A model generated the notes under the pieces. It was not told the DNA's origin and ran no database searches. It saw nothing but the letters and a program-made list of their open reading frames with translations. Made by a program: the position numbers and the translations under genes. A DNA stretch of 32,707 nucleotides, taken from assembly GCA_035540915.1 (NCBI GenBank), contig DATLFQ010000108.1, positions 1 to 32,707 of the forward strand, read 5' to 3'. Shown here in pieces: positions 8,787 to 15,766 of this stretch (position 1 is its first letter; every line of letters begins with the position of its first letter). This DNA comes from DATLFQ01 sp035540915. GTDB lineage: Bacteria; Actinomycetota; Acidimicrobiia; Acidimicrobiales; GCA-2861595.

Positions 8787-9487
8787 GCGGCGGCCCTCCG
8801 ACCGGCCGCCCTCCGCCTGGCACCGGCGCGCTCCCGACCCGCTCGGAGGTGCTGGCGCTGTACCGCGACGCGCCGGCGCCGGCCCGGGCCCATGTCGCGC
8901 TGCGCTGGTTGACCTGCCCGTTCCCGGCCGTGGCGGCGGCGGTGCCGCCCACCGGCTCCGTGCTCGAGATCGGGTGCGGGCACGGGCTCCTGTCGAACTA
9001 CCTGGCCCTCGGCGGCCCCGGCCGGCTGGTGACCGGCATCGACCCGGACCCGGCGCGGATCGCGGTGGCCCGCCGGGCCGGGGCCCGCGTCGGCGGCCGG
9101 GGCGGCGGCGTCTCGTTCGCGGTCGGCCCGCCCGGCGTGCTTCCGGCCGGCCCCTACGCCGCGGTGGTCCTGGTCGACGTCGTGTACCTGGTCGAACCGG
9201 CCGAGCAGGAGCAGGCGGTGCGCTCGTGCGCGGGGCTGGTGGCGCCGGGGGGCGTGCTGGTCCTCAAGGAGACCGCCACCGGCCCGGGCTGGCGGGCCCG
9301 GCTCACCCTGGCCCAGGAGACGGTGGCCGTGCGGCTGCTGCGAATCACCACCGGCGCCCGGCCGGCCTTCGTGCCGCCGGCCCGGCTGGCCGGATGGATG
9401 GCCGCCGCCGGTCTGGAGGTCACCGAGCGGGACCTGAGCGCGGGCTACCTCCACCCGCACCGGCTGCTGGTCGGCCGCCGGCCGTGA
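8783..9487 (+). CDS. Class I SAM-dependent methyltransferase of the glycan operon
   Basis: This is a 234-residue protein starting at GTG 8783, which overlaps the deacetylase stop as GTGA. Motif I is VLEIGCGHGLLS, the acidic residue after strand 2 is in TGIDPDP, and a later VAPGGVLVLKE strand is typical of Methyltransf_11/25 enzymes. The C-terminal part is helical and lacks transmembrane segments. It is the second methyltransferase of the locus, after the divergent one ending at 5116. Two methylation steps on the same product are possible. The substrate cannot be read from the sequence. Confidence 0.83.
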   Translation: MSGGPPTGRPPPGTGALPTRSEVLALYRDAPAPARAHVALRWLTCPFPAVAAAVPPTGSVLEIGCGHGLLSNYLALGGPGRLVTGIDPDPARIAVARRAGARVGGRGGGVSFAVGPPGVLPAGPYAAVVLVDVVYLVEPAEQEQAVRSCAGLVAPGGVLVLKETATGPGWRARLTLAQETVAVRLLRITTGARPAFVPPARLAGWMAAAGLEVTERDLSAGYLHPHRLLVGRRP

Positions 9488-9831
9488 CGCGCTGGCGGGT
9501 GGTGGTCGCCGCCGCGCTGACGGTGGCCGCACCGGGCTGCGGCAGCGGGCCGCCCTACCCGGACGAGCGGGCCATCTGCGCGTCGCTCCAGGAGCTGGTC
9601 GACGCCCGGGCCCGGGGGGACGCGGCTGCCGCCGACGCCGCGCTGAGCGACATCGGCCGGCGCAGCCGCCTCACCCAGAACATCAACCTGGCCCTGTTCG
9701 GCCAGGCCCTCACCGGCCAGACCCGCCGTCGCATCCCCAACGCCTTCGACCGCCTGGTGAACGAGTGCCTCCGCACCGGCCTCACCATCAGCGGCGTCAA
9801 GGTACCGCCGGGGCCGACGCCCACCACCTGA
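9484..9831 (+). CDS. Small secreted protein, probable lipoprotein
   Basis: This is a 115-residue protein whose GTG start overlaps the methyltransferase stop as GTGA, which supports it being real. The N-terminus has two arginines, a hydrophobic stretch (residues 6-16) and a lipobox-like APGC at about 16-19, followed by a Gly/Ser linker. The mature part is helical with two more cysteines (near 32 and 93), and I do not recognise a family. It is the last gene of the operon and ends 22 bases from the convergent CAP-domain gene. Being co-translated with glycan enzymes suggests an envelope role, without more detail. Confidence 0.65.
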   Translation: MTRWRVVVAAALTVAAPGCGSGPPYPDERAICASLQELVDARARGDAAAADAALSDIGRRSRLTQNINLALFGQALTGQTRRRIPNAFDRLVNECLRTGLTISGVKVPPGPTPTT

Positions 9832-9853
9832 GGGGGCAGCGCCGGTCGGACCG

Positions 9854-11131
9854 TCAGCCGGCGATCAGCGCGGTGACCTGGGCCCCGGTGCCGCCGGCGG
9901 CCGACCCCAGGAAGGGGGCGTCGCCGAAGGAGAACACGCCGCCGTCGGCGGCCACGAAGCGGTATCCCTGGCCCGACGGCGTCGCCGCCATTCCGACGAT
10001 GGGCTGGTTCAGGCGGATGGCGCCGGTGGAGCCGAAGAAGCGGGCGTCGCCGAAGGCGAAGATGCCGCCGTCCCGAGCCACCAGCCAGTAGCCCTGACCG
10101 CTGGCGCTCGGGGCCATCCCGACCACCGGCTGGTTGAGCCGGATGGCGCCGGTGGAGCCGAAGAAGCGGGCGTCGCCGAAGGCGAACAGGCCTCCGTCGG
10201 CGGCCACCAGCCAGTAGCCCTGGCCCGACGGCGTCGCCGCCATCCCGACGATGGGCTGGTTGAGGCGGATGGCACCGGTGGAGCCGAAGAAGCGGGCGTC
10301 GCCGAACGAGAAGATGCCGCCGTCGCGGGCCACCAGCCAGTAACCCCGGCCGCTCGGGCTGGCCGCCATGCCGACCACCGGCTGGTTCAGCGGCCGGGCG
10401 TCGGCCGAGCCGAGGTGGGGGGCGCCGCCGTGGGCGTAGACCGCCCCGTTGGCCGCCACCGTCCACGTGCCTGCGCCGCCCGGGGCGGCGGCCATGGCGA
10501 CGACCGGCGCCGCGGCGGCGACCCGGGCGAGGCCGGCGGCGGCGCCGAAGGCGTAGGTGGCACCGTCGGCCGTGGCCAGGCGGTACCAGCCCGACCCGGT
10601 GGCGGCGGGGCCGGCAGGCGCCGACGGGCCGCACCCGGTGGAGGACGGGACCACGAGGGAGTCGGCCGGTGCCTCCATGAAGACCTGGGTCGCCCACACC
10701 CTGGCGCCCGACTGGACGACCCCGACGCCGATGGCGTTCACGCGAGGGTTGACCATGTTGGCCAGGTGGCCGGCGCTCGCCTCCAGCGCGTTCTGCACGA
10801 CCCCGACGGACGGCCCGACGCCGACGTTCTCCGCCAGTGTCCGCCAGACCGACGGCGCCAGCGAGCTGAGGGCGGCGTTGTGGGCGAGCACCCCGGTGGT
10901 GGCCATGGTCCCCGACCAGGTCCTGGCCAGGCCGGAGAGGCGGGAGTCGAGCATGAGCCCGGGCAGGCCCCGCGACGCCCGGACGTCGTTGACGGCGGAC
11001 ACGAGGAGGGCCTCGTCGCAGGCTGTGTCGGCGGCGGCCGGCGCGGCGGTGACCACAAGGCCGGCGACGGGCAGGCCGACCGTGGCGAGGGCGGTGGCGA
11101 GGGCGGCGAGGAAGCGGGAGCGCGATGTCAC
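9854..11131 (-). CDS. Secreted CAP/SCP-domain protein with C-terminal WLVAxDGG repeats
   Basis: This 425-residue exported protein starts at GTG 11131 and has a classic signal peptide ending near AAPAAA (about residue 34). A CAP (SCP/PR-1) domain follows (about 37-160), with an ALLVSAVNDVRAS start, an AHNAAL segment, the LAENVG motif and a WATQVFM strand. The rest consists of about six repeats of about 42 residues built on GYWLVAxDGGxFxFGDAxFxGSTGAIRLNQPxVGMA. This repeat is common in actinobacterial secreted proteins and probably forms a beta-propeller-like fold (inference). The CAP domain may bind lipid, sterol or wall components. The gene lies 89 bases downstream of the pseudoprotease gene on the same strand. 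Confidence 0.88.
   Translation of the reverse strand: MTSRSRFLAALATALATVGLPVAGLVVTAAPAAADTACDEALLVSAVNDVRASRGLPGLMLDSRLSGLARTWSGTMATTGVLAHNAALSSLAPSVWRTLAENVGVGPSVGVVQNALEASAGHLANMVNPRVNAIGVGVVQSGARVWATQVFMEAPADSLVVPSSTGCGPSAPAGPAATGSGWYRLATADGATYAFGAAAGLARVAAAAPVVAMAAAPGGAGTWTVAANGAVYAHGGAPHLGSADARPLNQPVVGMAASPSGRGYWLVARDGGIFSFGDARFFGSTGAIRLNQPIVGMAATPSGQGYWLVAADGGLFAFGDARFFGSTGAIRLNQPVVGMAPSASGQGYWLVARDGGIFAFGDARFFGSTGAIRLNQPIVGMAATPSGQGYRFVAADGGVFSFGDAPFLGSAAGGTGAQVTALIAG
9890..10430 (-). repeat. 126-bp tandem repeats in the CAP-protein gene
   Basis: A block beginning CCGGTGGAGCCGAAGAAG recurs at about 10023, 10149 and 10275, exactly 126 bp apart (42 codons), with only a few differences between the three central copies. 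More diverged copies flank them. Near-identity at the DNA level indicates recent duplication or gene conversion. Confidence 0.85.
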
Positions 11132-11220
11132 GCCCCGGGTTGTCGGTGGCCGGCCGACCGGCCTTGAATGTCTGGCGGTCCGAAGGGGACGGCCCGGGCG
11201 CTATTGCCCCGGTGGAGCCC

Positions 11221-12135
11221 TCAGCGGCGGGCGCCGGGGCCGCCGACGGTGCCCGACGGGCACCTGAGGACCCGCTCGCACGCGTTGCGGGCCAATGGCG
11301 CGAACAGCACACCGTCGGAGCTGAAGCCCAGCGGCGCGTAGGCCCGGGACGCCACCGCCAGCACCGCCCCCGAGGAGTTCACCAGCGGCCCGCCCTGGAA
11401 GGCGGGCCCCACCGCGGCGTCGTGCTGGATGCCGGCCGCGGAGGTGTCGGCCACGAAGCCCTGGCTGATGGCGCCGCCCGCTGCCCCGAGCCCCGAGACG
11501 GCGAAGACCCGTTCGCCCGTCCCCACCGGCGGGTCCTCGGGCGCCAGGGCCAGCGCCGGGACGCTGCCCTTGGCCACCACCAGCAGGGCAAGGTCCTTCT
11601 CCTCGTGCCAGGTCCACAGCTGCGACCGCACCTCGTCGCCGCCGTGGCGGACGACGATGGCCGGGCCCGGCGTGCGGGTGGCGGCCCGCACCGTGGCGTA
11701 GGACGTGACGGCGAGGGTCTGCTCGGCGTCGGAGGCGACGGCGAACGCCGAGCCGACCGAGGGCTGTCCGGCCTCGTCCTGCGTGCTCACGAAGAACAGC
11801 GACGGGCCCAGCTTCTCGACCAGCTCGTCGAGCGTCTCGCCCTCGGCCCGGAGCTGGCGCAAGGGCTCCAGCTCCTTCTGGATCTCGGCGACGCCGTTGA
11901 CCTTCTCGGCCTCGATGATCTCGGTGGCCGTCTTGAACCGCTCGTCGAAGCCGTCGAGGAAGGTGGCCACCCGCTGCTCGGTGGTGTCCCGCTTGAACTC
12001 GTAGTAGGCGTAGAACGCCACGCCGCTGGCCGCCGCGCCCACCGCCAGGGCGAGGATCAGCACCGCCATACCGAGGACCGTCCGGGGGACCATGAGGTCC
12101 CGCCACCGGGGGACGGCGCGCCGGGCCCGGGCCAC
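11221..12135 (-). CDS. Membrane-anchored trypsin-like (S1C fold) pseudoprotease
   Basis: This is a 304-residue protein. A single transmembrane segment (about residues 18-45) is followed by a charged, probably coiled-coil stretch (48-108) and then a DegP/HtrA-type chymotrypsin fold (110-285). The family positions can be aligned directly. The strand that should read VTNxHV is VTSYAT here (144-148), so the catalytic His is Ala147. The Asp is kept in DLALLVV (Asp181). The usual DAAINPGNSGGPL region reads DAAVGPAFQGGP, so the nucleophile Ser is Gln247. Two of three catalytic residues are therefore gone while the fold motifs survive. A binding, scaffolding or sensing role outside the membrane is likely. 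It is divergent from fxsA. Confidence 0.8.
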   Translation of the reverse strand: MARARRAVPRWRDLMVPRTVLGMAVLILALAVGAAASGVAFYAYYEFKRDTTEQRVATFLDGFDERFKTATEIIEAEKVNGVAEIQKELEPLRQLRAEGETLDELVEKLGPSLFFVSTQDEAGQPSVGSAFAVASDAEQTLAVTSYATVRAATRTPGPAIVVRHGGDEVRSQLWTWHEEKDLALLVVAKGSVPALALAPEDPPVGTGERVFAVSGLGAAGGAISQGFVADTSAAGIQHDAAVGPAFQGGPLVNSSGAVLAVASRAYAPLGFSSDGVLFAPLARNACERVLRCPSGTVGGPGARR

Positions 12136-12178
12136 CGCCGCAACCTACCGGACCGGCCCGGCCCTAGGCTGGCAGCCG

Positions 12179-12565
12179 GTGGTCGGCATCCTGTTCCTGC
12201 TGTTCCTCGCCCTGCCGTTCCTGGAGTTGTTCGTCATCCTCCAGGTCGGGCGAAGCATCGGTGCGCTTAACACCGTCGCCGTGCTGATCCTGGTGAGCCT
12301 GGTCGGTGCCTGGCTGGTCAAGCGCGAGGGGCTGGGCGTGCTGCGCCGGGCCCAGCAGCGCGTCGCCGATGGCGCCGTCCCCGGCCGAGAGCTGGTGGAC
12401 GGCGTGCTCATCCTGTTCGCCGGCGCCCTGCTCCTCACGCCCGGCTTCCTGACCGACATCGTCGGCGTCCTGCTCCTGCTTCCACCCGTCCGGGCCGCCC
12501 TGCGCACCTCCGCCGTCCGCGTCCTCGGCCGACGCGGCGGCCTCCGGGTCTACCGCCGGCGCTAG
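12179..12565 (+). CDS. fxsA: FxsA family membrane protein
   Basis: This is a 128-residue protein with a GTG start. Hydrophobic segments lie at about 2-20, 25-42 and 74-100, followed by a basic C-terminal tail. The LVGAWLVKREGLGVLRRAQ block and the DGVLILFAGALLLTPGFLTD block are the hallmarks of FxsA, which was described in E. coli as a suppressor of F exclusion of phage T7. The cellular function is otherwise unclear. GTG 12179 is preferred because the upstream in-frame ATG lies inside the divergent gene. A TAGGCT hexamer at 12165-12170, eight bases before the start, could be a -10 element of a leaderless transcript. Confidence 0.85.
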   Translation: MVGILFLLFLALPFLELFVILQVGRSIGALNTVAVLILVSLVGAWLVKREGLGVLRRAQQRVADGAVPGRELVDGVLILFAGALLLTPGFLTDIVGVLLLLPPVRAALRTSAVRVLGRRGGLRVYRRR

Positions 12566-12575
12566 TGAGGCGCGC

Positions 12576-12620
12576 TTTCGAGTAGACAGCGGGCCGATTC
12601 GGCCCGCTATTTACTCGAAA
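12576..12620. terminator. Long interrupted hairpin between convergent fxsA and mrp
   Basis: An outer 9-bp stem (12576-12584 with 12612-12620) and an inner 8-bp stem (12588-12595 with 12601-12608) are both perfect. They are separated by a symmetric 3-nt internal loop and capped by a 5-nt loop. The structure contains the mrp stop codon (12607-12609). There is no T-run on either side, so it may act in both directions as a terminator or as a 3'-end stabiliser. Confidence 0.7.
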
Positions 12621-13746
12621 CAGCCTCCAGTTCGGCGAGGCGGGCGGTGCAGCCGGCCATCTCGACCAGGGGGAGGGCCTCGGTGACGCGCTGGGCCAGG
12701 GCCGAGAAGGCGGCCCGGACAGGCCCCTCGGCGGCCAGGGAAGCAGGTGTCCCGGCGTCGCCGCCGGCGGCCACGCCCGGGTCGAGGGGGATGCTGCCGA
12801 GGAGCGGGACGCCCAGCTCGTCGGCCAGGCGGCGGCCGCCGCCGGAGCCGAACAGCTCGTAGGTGGTCCCGTGGTCGCACGTGAACCCGGCCATGTTCTC
12901 GATGACGCCGGCGACCCGCAGGTACCCCTTGCGGGCCATGTCGGCCGCCCGGGCCGCCACCTTCTGCGCGGCCAGCGCCGGCGTGGTGACGAGCAGCACC
13001 TCGGTTCGGGGCAGCATCCGGGCCAGGCCCATCTGGACGTCGCCGGTGCCGGGCGGCATGTCCAGCAGCAGGTAGTCGATGGCGCCCCAGCGCACGTCCT
13101 CCAGGAAGTGCTGGACGGCCCGGTTCAGCATGAAGCCCCGCAGCATGATGGCCTGGTCCTCGACGGCGCCCTGGATGGAGCCCATCGACACCACCTTCAG
13201 CCGCCCTGCGCCGACCGCCTTCTCCAGCGGGATCATCTTGCGGCCCTCGGCCTGCATCTGGCCGCCGAGGCCCAGCATCCGCGGGATGGAGAACCCGCCG
13301 ATGTCGGCGTCGAGCACGCCGACCGTGAGCCCCTGGTGGGCGAGCTGGGCCGCCAGGTTGGCGGTCACCGAGGACTTACCGACGCCCCCTTTGCCCGAGG
13401 CCACGGCGGCGATCCGCGTCGACGGCGGGATGTCTGTGACGGGTGCGCCCTCACGGGCCTTCCAGCGGGCCCGGGCCATGAGGCTGCGCTTCTGGTCGGC
13501 GGTCATCTCGCCGAAGTGGACGTCGACGCCGGTCACGCCGGGCAGGCTCCCGACCCGGAGCTTGACGTCCTGCTGGAGCTGGGCCCGCAGGGGGCAGCCG
13601 GCGGTGGTGAGGGCCACGGTCACGTCGACCCGGCCGTCGGCGGCGATCTCGGTGCGGCGGACCATGCCGAGGTCCACGACGTTGTCGCCCAGCTCGGGGT
13701 CCATGACGCCCCGCAGCGCGCCCAGCACCGCCTCCTCGGACACCAT
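12607..13746 (-). CDS. mrp: Mrp/ApbC-type Fe-S cluster carrier ATPase
   Basis: This 379-residue cytosolic P-loop protein is likely a carrier of iron-sulfur clusters to apo-proteins. An N-terminal MIP18/DUF59 domain (1-90, with DPELGDNVVDLGMV) precedes the ParA/MinD-like ATPase. The deviant Walker A is SGKGGVGKSS (about 117-126), with DADIGG and LLLDMPPGTGD downstream. The metal-binding CxxC of many homologues is reduced to one cysteine here (FTCDHG), as in other family members with partial loss. The ATG at 13746 starts the DUF59 domain; upstream in-frame codons would overlap the divergent regulator. It sits with a SufR-like regulator and ErpA, forming an Fe-S maturation group. Confidence 0.93.
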   Translation of the reverse strand: MVSEEAVLGALRGVMDPELGDNVVDLGMVRRTEIAADGRVDVTVALTTAGCPLRAQLQQDVKLRVGSLPGVTGVDVHFGEMTADQKRSLMARARWKAREGAPVTDIPPSTRIAAVASGKGGVGKSSVTANLAAQLAHQGLTVGVLDADIGGFSIPRMLGLGGQMQAEGRKMIPLEKAVGAGRLKVVSMGSIQGAVEDQAIMLRGFMLNRAVQHFLEDVRWGAIDYLLLDMPPGTGDVQMGLARMLPRTEVLLVTTPALAAQKVAARAADMARKGYLRVAGVIENMAGFTCDHGTTYELFGSGGGRRLADELGVPLLGSIPLDPGVAAGGDAGTPASLAAEGPVRAAFSALAQRVTEALPLVEMAGCTARLAELEAVSSK

Positions 13747-13775
13747 CGCGGCGAGTTTACAAGGAAAGGGCCTGG

Positions 13776-13781
13776 TATATT
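13776..13781 (+). promoter_or_regulatory. TATATT -10 element of the SufR-like gene
   Basis: A good -10 hexamer ends seven bases before the ATG at 13789 in an AT-rich patch inside GC-rich DNA. This spacing predicts a leaderless transcript. A TTTACA at 13756-13761 is too close (14 bp) to be a standard -35. It could belong to the divergent mrp promoter or to an operator. Confidence 0.55.
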
Positions 13782-13788
13782 CCAAGAC

Positions 13789-14442
13789 ATGGAGCGCCTC
13801 CCGCTGTTCAAGGCGCTGGGCGACAACACCCGGTACGCGATCTATCTCGAACTGGCCCGCTCGACCACGCCCCGGGCCACCGCCGAGGTGGCCGAGGCGC
13901 TCGGCCTGCACCCCAACACCGTGCGGCCGCACCTGGAGCGCATGCGCGACGTCGGGCTGCTGCAGGTGGCCGTGGACGGCCGGGGGAGCGTGGGCCGGCC
14001 CCAGCACCGCTACCTCCTGGCCCCCGACGCCCCGTCCCTCGGGCTCGAGCCGCCCACCTACCCCCTGCTCGCCGGGCTGCTGGCCAATGTGGCGGCCGCC
14101 TGCTCACCGCCGGCCGCCGAGGTCGCCGCGGTGGGCCGCCACCACGGTCGCCACGCCGCAGCGGCCCGGGCCGGCGCCGGCCCGGCCGATGCGGTGTCCA
14201 CCGTCGTGGCCGAGATGGGCGACATGGGCTTCGACCCCGTCGCCGAGCAGGCCGGTACCAGCACCACGGTGGCCTTCACCAACTGCCCCTACCGGGAGCT
14301 GGCGGAGGCCTTTCCGGAGCTGGTCTGCGAGCTGCACCGCGGGATGATCGAGGGCATGGCCGAGACCGGCGGGGCCGCCGTGGCCCACTTCGCCACCCTC
14401 GCCGACCGCGAGCCGTGCCGGGTAGAGCTGGTCAGTCGGTAA
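13789..14442 (+). CDS. SufR-like HTH regulator of Fe-S cluster assembly
   Basis: This 217-residue regulator has an N-terminal winged helix (residues 5-70; FKALGDNTRYAIYLEL then a recognition helix in HPNTVRPHLERM). The C-terminal domain carries TNCPYRELAEAFPELVC, typical of SufR-type repressors that bind a [4Fe-4S] or [2Fe-2S] cluster. The visible cysteine pattern is C-x13-C-x29-C. The usual extra cysteine between the last two is a glycine here. It lies between divergent mrp and downstream erpA, which fits control of Fe-S genes. Known SufR proteins repress suf operons when holo; no suf operon is in this window. Confidence 0.8.
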   Translation: MERLPLFKALGDNTRYAIYLELARSTTPRATAEVAEALGLHPNTVRPHLERMRDVGLLQVAVDGRGSVGRPQHRYLLAPDAPSLGLEPPTYPLLAGLLANVAAACSPPAAEVAAVGRHHGRHAAAARAGAGPADAVSTVVAEMGDMGFDPVAEQAGTSTTVAFTNCPYRELAEAFPELVCELHRGMIEGMAETGGAAVAHFATLADREPCRVELVSR

Positions 14443-14478
14443 CATTGGAACCGTTCGGCAACGAGGAGGCATCCGCTG

Positions 14479-14847
14479 GTGAGCACGACCGAGACCACTG
14501 AGAGCACCGAGACCACCCCCGCTGAGGTGATCGACCTCACCGAGGCGGCCTCCAAGAAGGTGGCCGAGCTGCTCACCTTCGAGCAGAACCCCGACCTGGC
14601 CCTGCGCATCGCGGTGCGCCCGGGCGGCTGCTCGGGCTACTCCTACGAGATGTTCTTCGACAGCGAGCTGACCCCCGAGGACGTGCAGACCGTGCGAGGT
14701 GCGGTGCGGGTCGTCGTCGACTCGGCCAGCGCCCAGCTCCTCACCGGCGCCACGCTGGACTACAAGGACGGGCTGCAGGGCGCCGGGTTCAGCATCAACA
14801 ACCCCAACGCCACCCGCTCCTGCGGCTGCGGCCAGAGCTTCTCCTAA
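14479..14847 (+). CDS. erpA: A-type Fe-S cluster carrier (ErpA/IscA family)
   Basis: This is a 122-residue A-type carrier with the three invariant cysteines: Cys51 in GGCSG, and Cys115 and Cys117 in CGCG near the C-terminus. The core IDLTEAASKKV...LALRIAVRPGGCSGYSY is canonical. An unusual Thr/Glu-rich N-terminal tail of about 15 residues precedes it. The GTG at 14479 has a strong AGGAGG Shine-Dalgarno nine bases upstream. A TAACAT at about 14441 may be its -10. It passes [2Fe-2S] or [4Fe-4S] clusters to target enzymes and is adjacent to a SufR-like regulator. Confidence 0.92.
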   Translation: MSTTETTESTETTPAEVIDLTEAASKKVAELLTFEQNPDLALRIAVRPGGCSGYSYEMFFDSELTPEDVQTVRGAVRVVVDSASAQLLTGATLDYKDGLQGAGFSINNPNATRSCGCGQSFS

Positions 14848-14862
14848 CCGGCTGAGGCGGGG

Positions 14863-15744
14863 CTAGGCCACCAGCCGCCCGAGGGCGGCGGCCACCTCGG
14901 TGCGGTCGAAGGCGTTGTCGATCCGCTCGCGGACGATGCCGTCCGCCCCGGCCAGGAACAGGAACGGCTCGCTCTCCAGGTGGTAGGCCTGCACCGCCGG
15001 GGCCAGCCCCGTGCCGGTGCGGGTGGCGAAGATCTCGGCGTGGACGAACCGCACCCGGTCGCCGAAGGCGTCGCGCTGGGCCAGCAGGTTGTCGAGCACC
15101 GGCCCGCACAGCCGTGACTGGCAGCGGGCCGGCGTGGCGAACAGCAGCGCGACCGGCCGCCCTTCGGCCAGGGCGGCGTCGAGGCTGACCTCGTGCAGCG
15201 GGCAGGCCGGCTCGGCGGTGCAGATGGGGTCGACGCCACGGGCGTCGGCCACGGTCGGCGTGGGTGTCGAGATCATCGGCCGGCCCGGGATCGGCACCCG
15301 GATGCCGGCCGGGTCCAGCACCTGCAGCGCGGCCTCCCCGCTCCTGCCGCCGGCGGACGCCTTCACCGAGACCACGCCGGGCTGCTCGAAGCGGTGGCGG
15401 ACCAGGAAGTAGGGCAGCGGGATGCCGTCGGCGTGCAGCTCGGCCGGCACTTCGGCGCCGTCGATGGCGAAGGTGACCGGGCCGTCGGGGCGGAGCGGCC
15501 CGCTGGCGTCGTCGTTCAGCAGCGCGAGGGTCACCCGCTCGTCGATGCCGCTGGCGTGCACGTAGGACGCGACCACCAGGTTGAGCCGGCTGCCCGGCCT
15601 GTTGACCGGGCTGTCGTCGGGCTCGGGCTCGGGCTCGGGGACGGTGATCTCGTCGCCGTCGCCGCCCCCACCTGAGCCGCAGGCCGCCAGCAGGACGGCA
15701 CCGGCGCCGGCCAACAGGAACTTGCGGCGGGTGAGGGTGGTCAC
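14863..15744 (-). CDS. Tat-exported lipoprotein with thioredoxin-like C-terminal region
   Basis: This 293-residue protein has an N-terminal TRRKFLLAGAG, a twin-arginine signal, ending in a lipobox LAAC (Cys22). A Gly/Pro/Glu-rich linker follows, and its PEPEPEP run comes from a GGCTCG triplet-pair repeat near 15619. An Ig-like domain (about 52-145) precedes a thioredoxin-like region (about 180-293). There LLFATPARCQSRLC takes the place of the active-site CxxC, with a C-x4-C spacing that is not canonical. A cis-Pro-like SEPFLFL follows. A periplasmic or surface redox or thiol-binding role is possible. It is convergent with erpA and divergent, by 22 bases, from the [2Fe-2S] protein gene. Confidence 0.75.
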   Translation of the reverse strand: MTTLTRRKFLLAGAGAVLLAACGSGGGGDGDEITVPEPEPEPDDSPVNRPGSRLNLVVASYVHASGIDERVTLALLNDDASGPLRPDGPVTFAIDGAEVPAELHADGIPLPYFLVRHRFEQPGVVSVKASAGGRSGEAALQVLDPAGIRVPIPGRPMISTPTPTVADARGVDPICTAEPACPLHEVSLDAALAEGRPVALLFATPARCQSRLCGPVLDNLLAQRDAFGDRVRFVHAEIFATRTGTGLAPAVQAYHLESEPFLFLAGADGIVRERIDNAFDRTEVAAALGRLVA

Positions 15745-15754
15745 GGCGCCAACC

Positions 15755-15760
15755 TATCGT
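15755..15760 (+). promoter_or_regulatory. Putative -10 of the [2Fe-2S] fusion gene
   Basis: TATCGT ends six bases before GTG 15767 in the 22-base divergent gap. It again fits a leaderless transcript. No Shine-Dalgarno sequence is present. Confidence 0.35.
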
Positions 15761-15766
15761 GCACAT

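Noticed and set aside
12092..12178. Longer fxsA start at ATG 12092
   Set aside because: It would overlap the start of the divergent pseudoprotease and add an Arg-rich tail not seen in FxsA.
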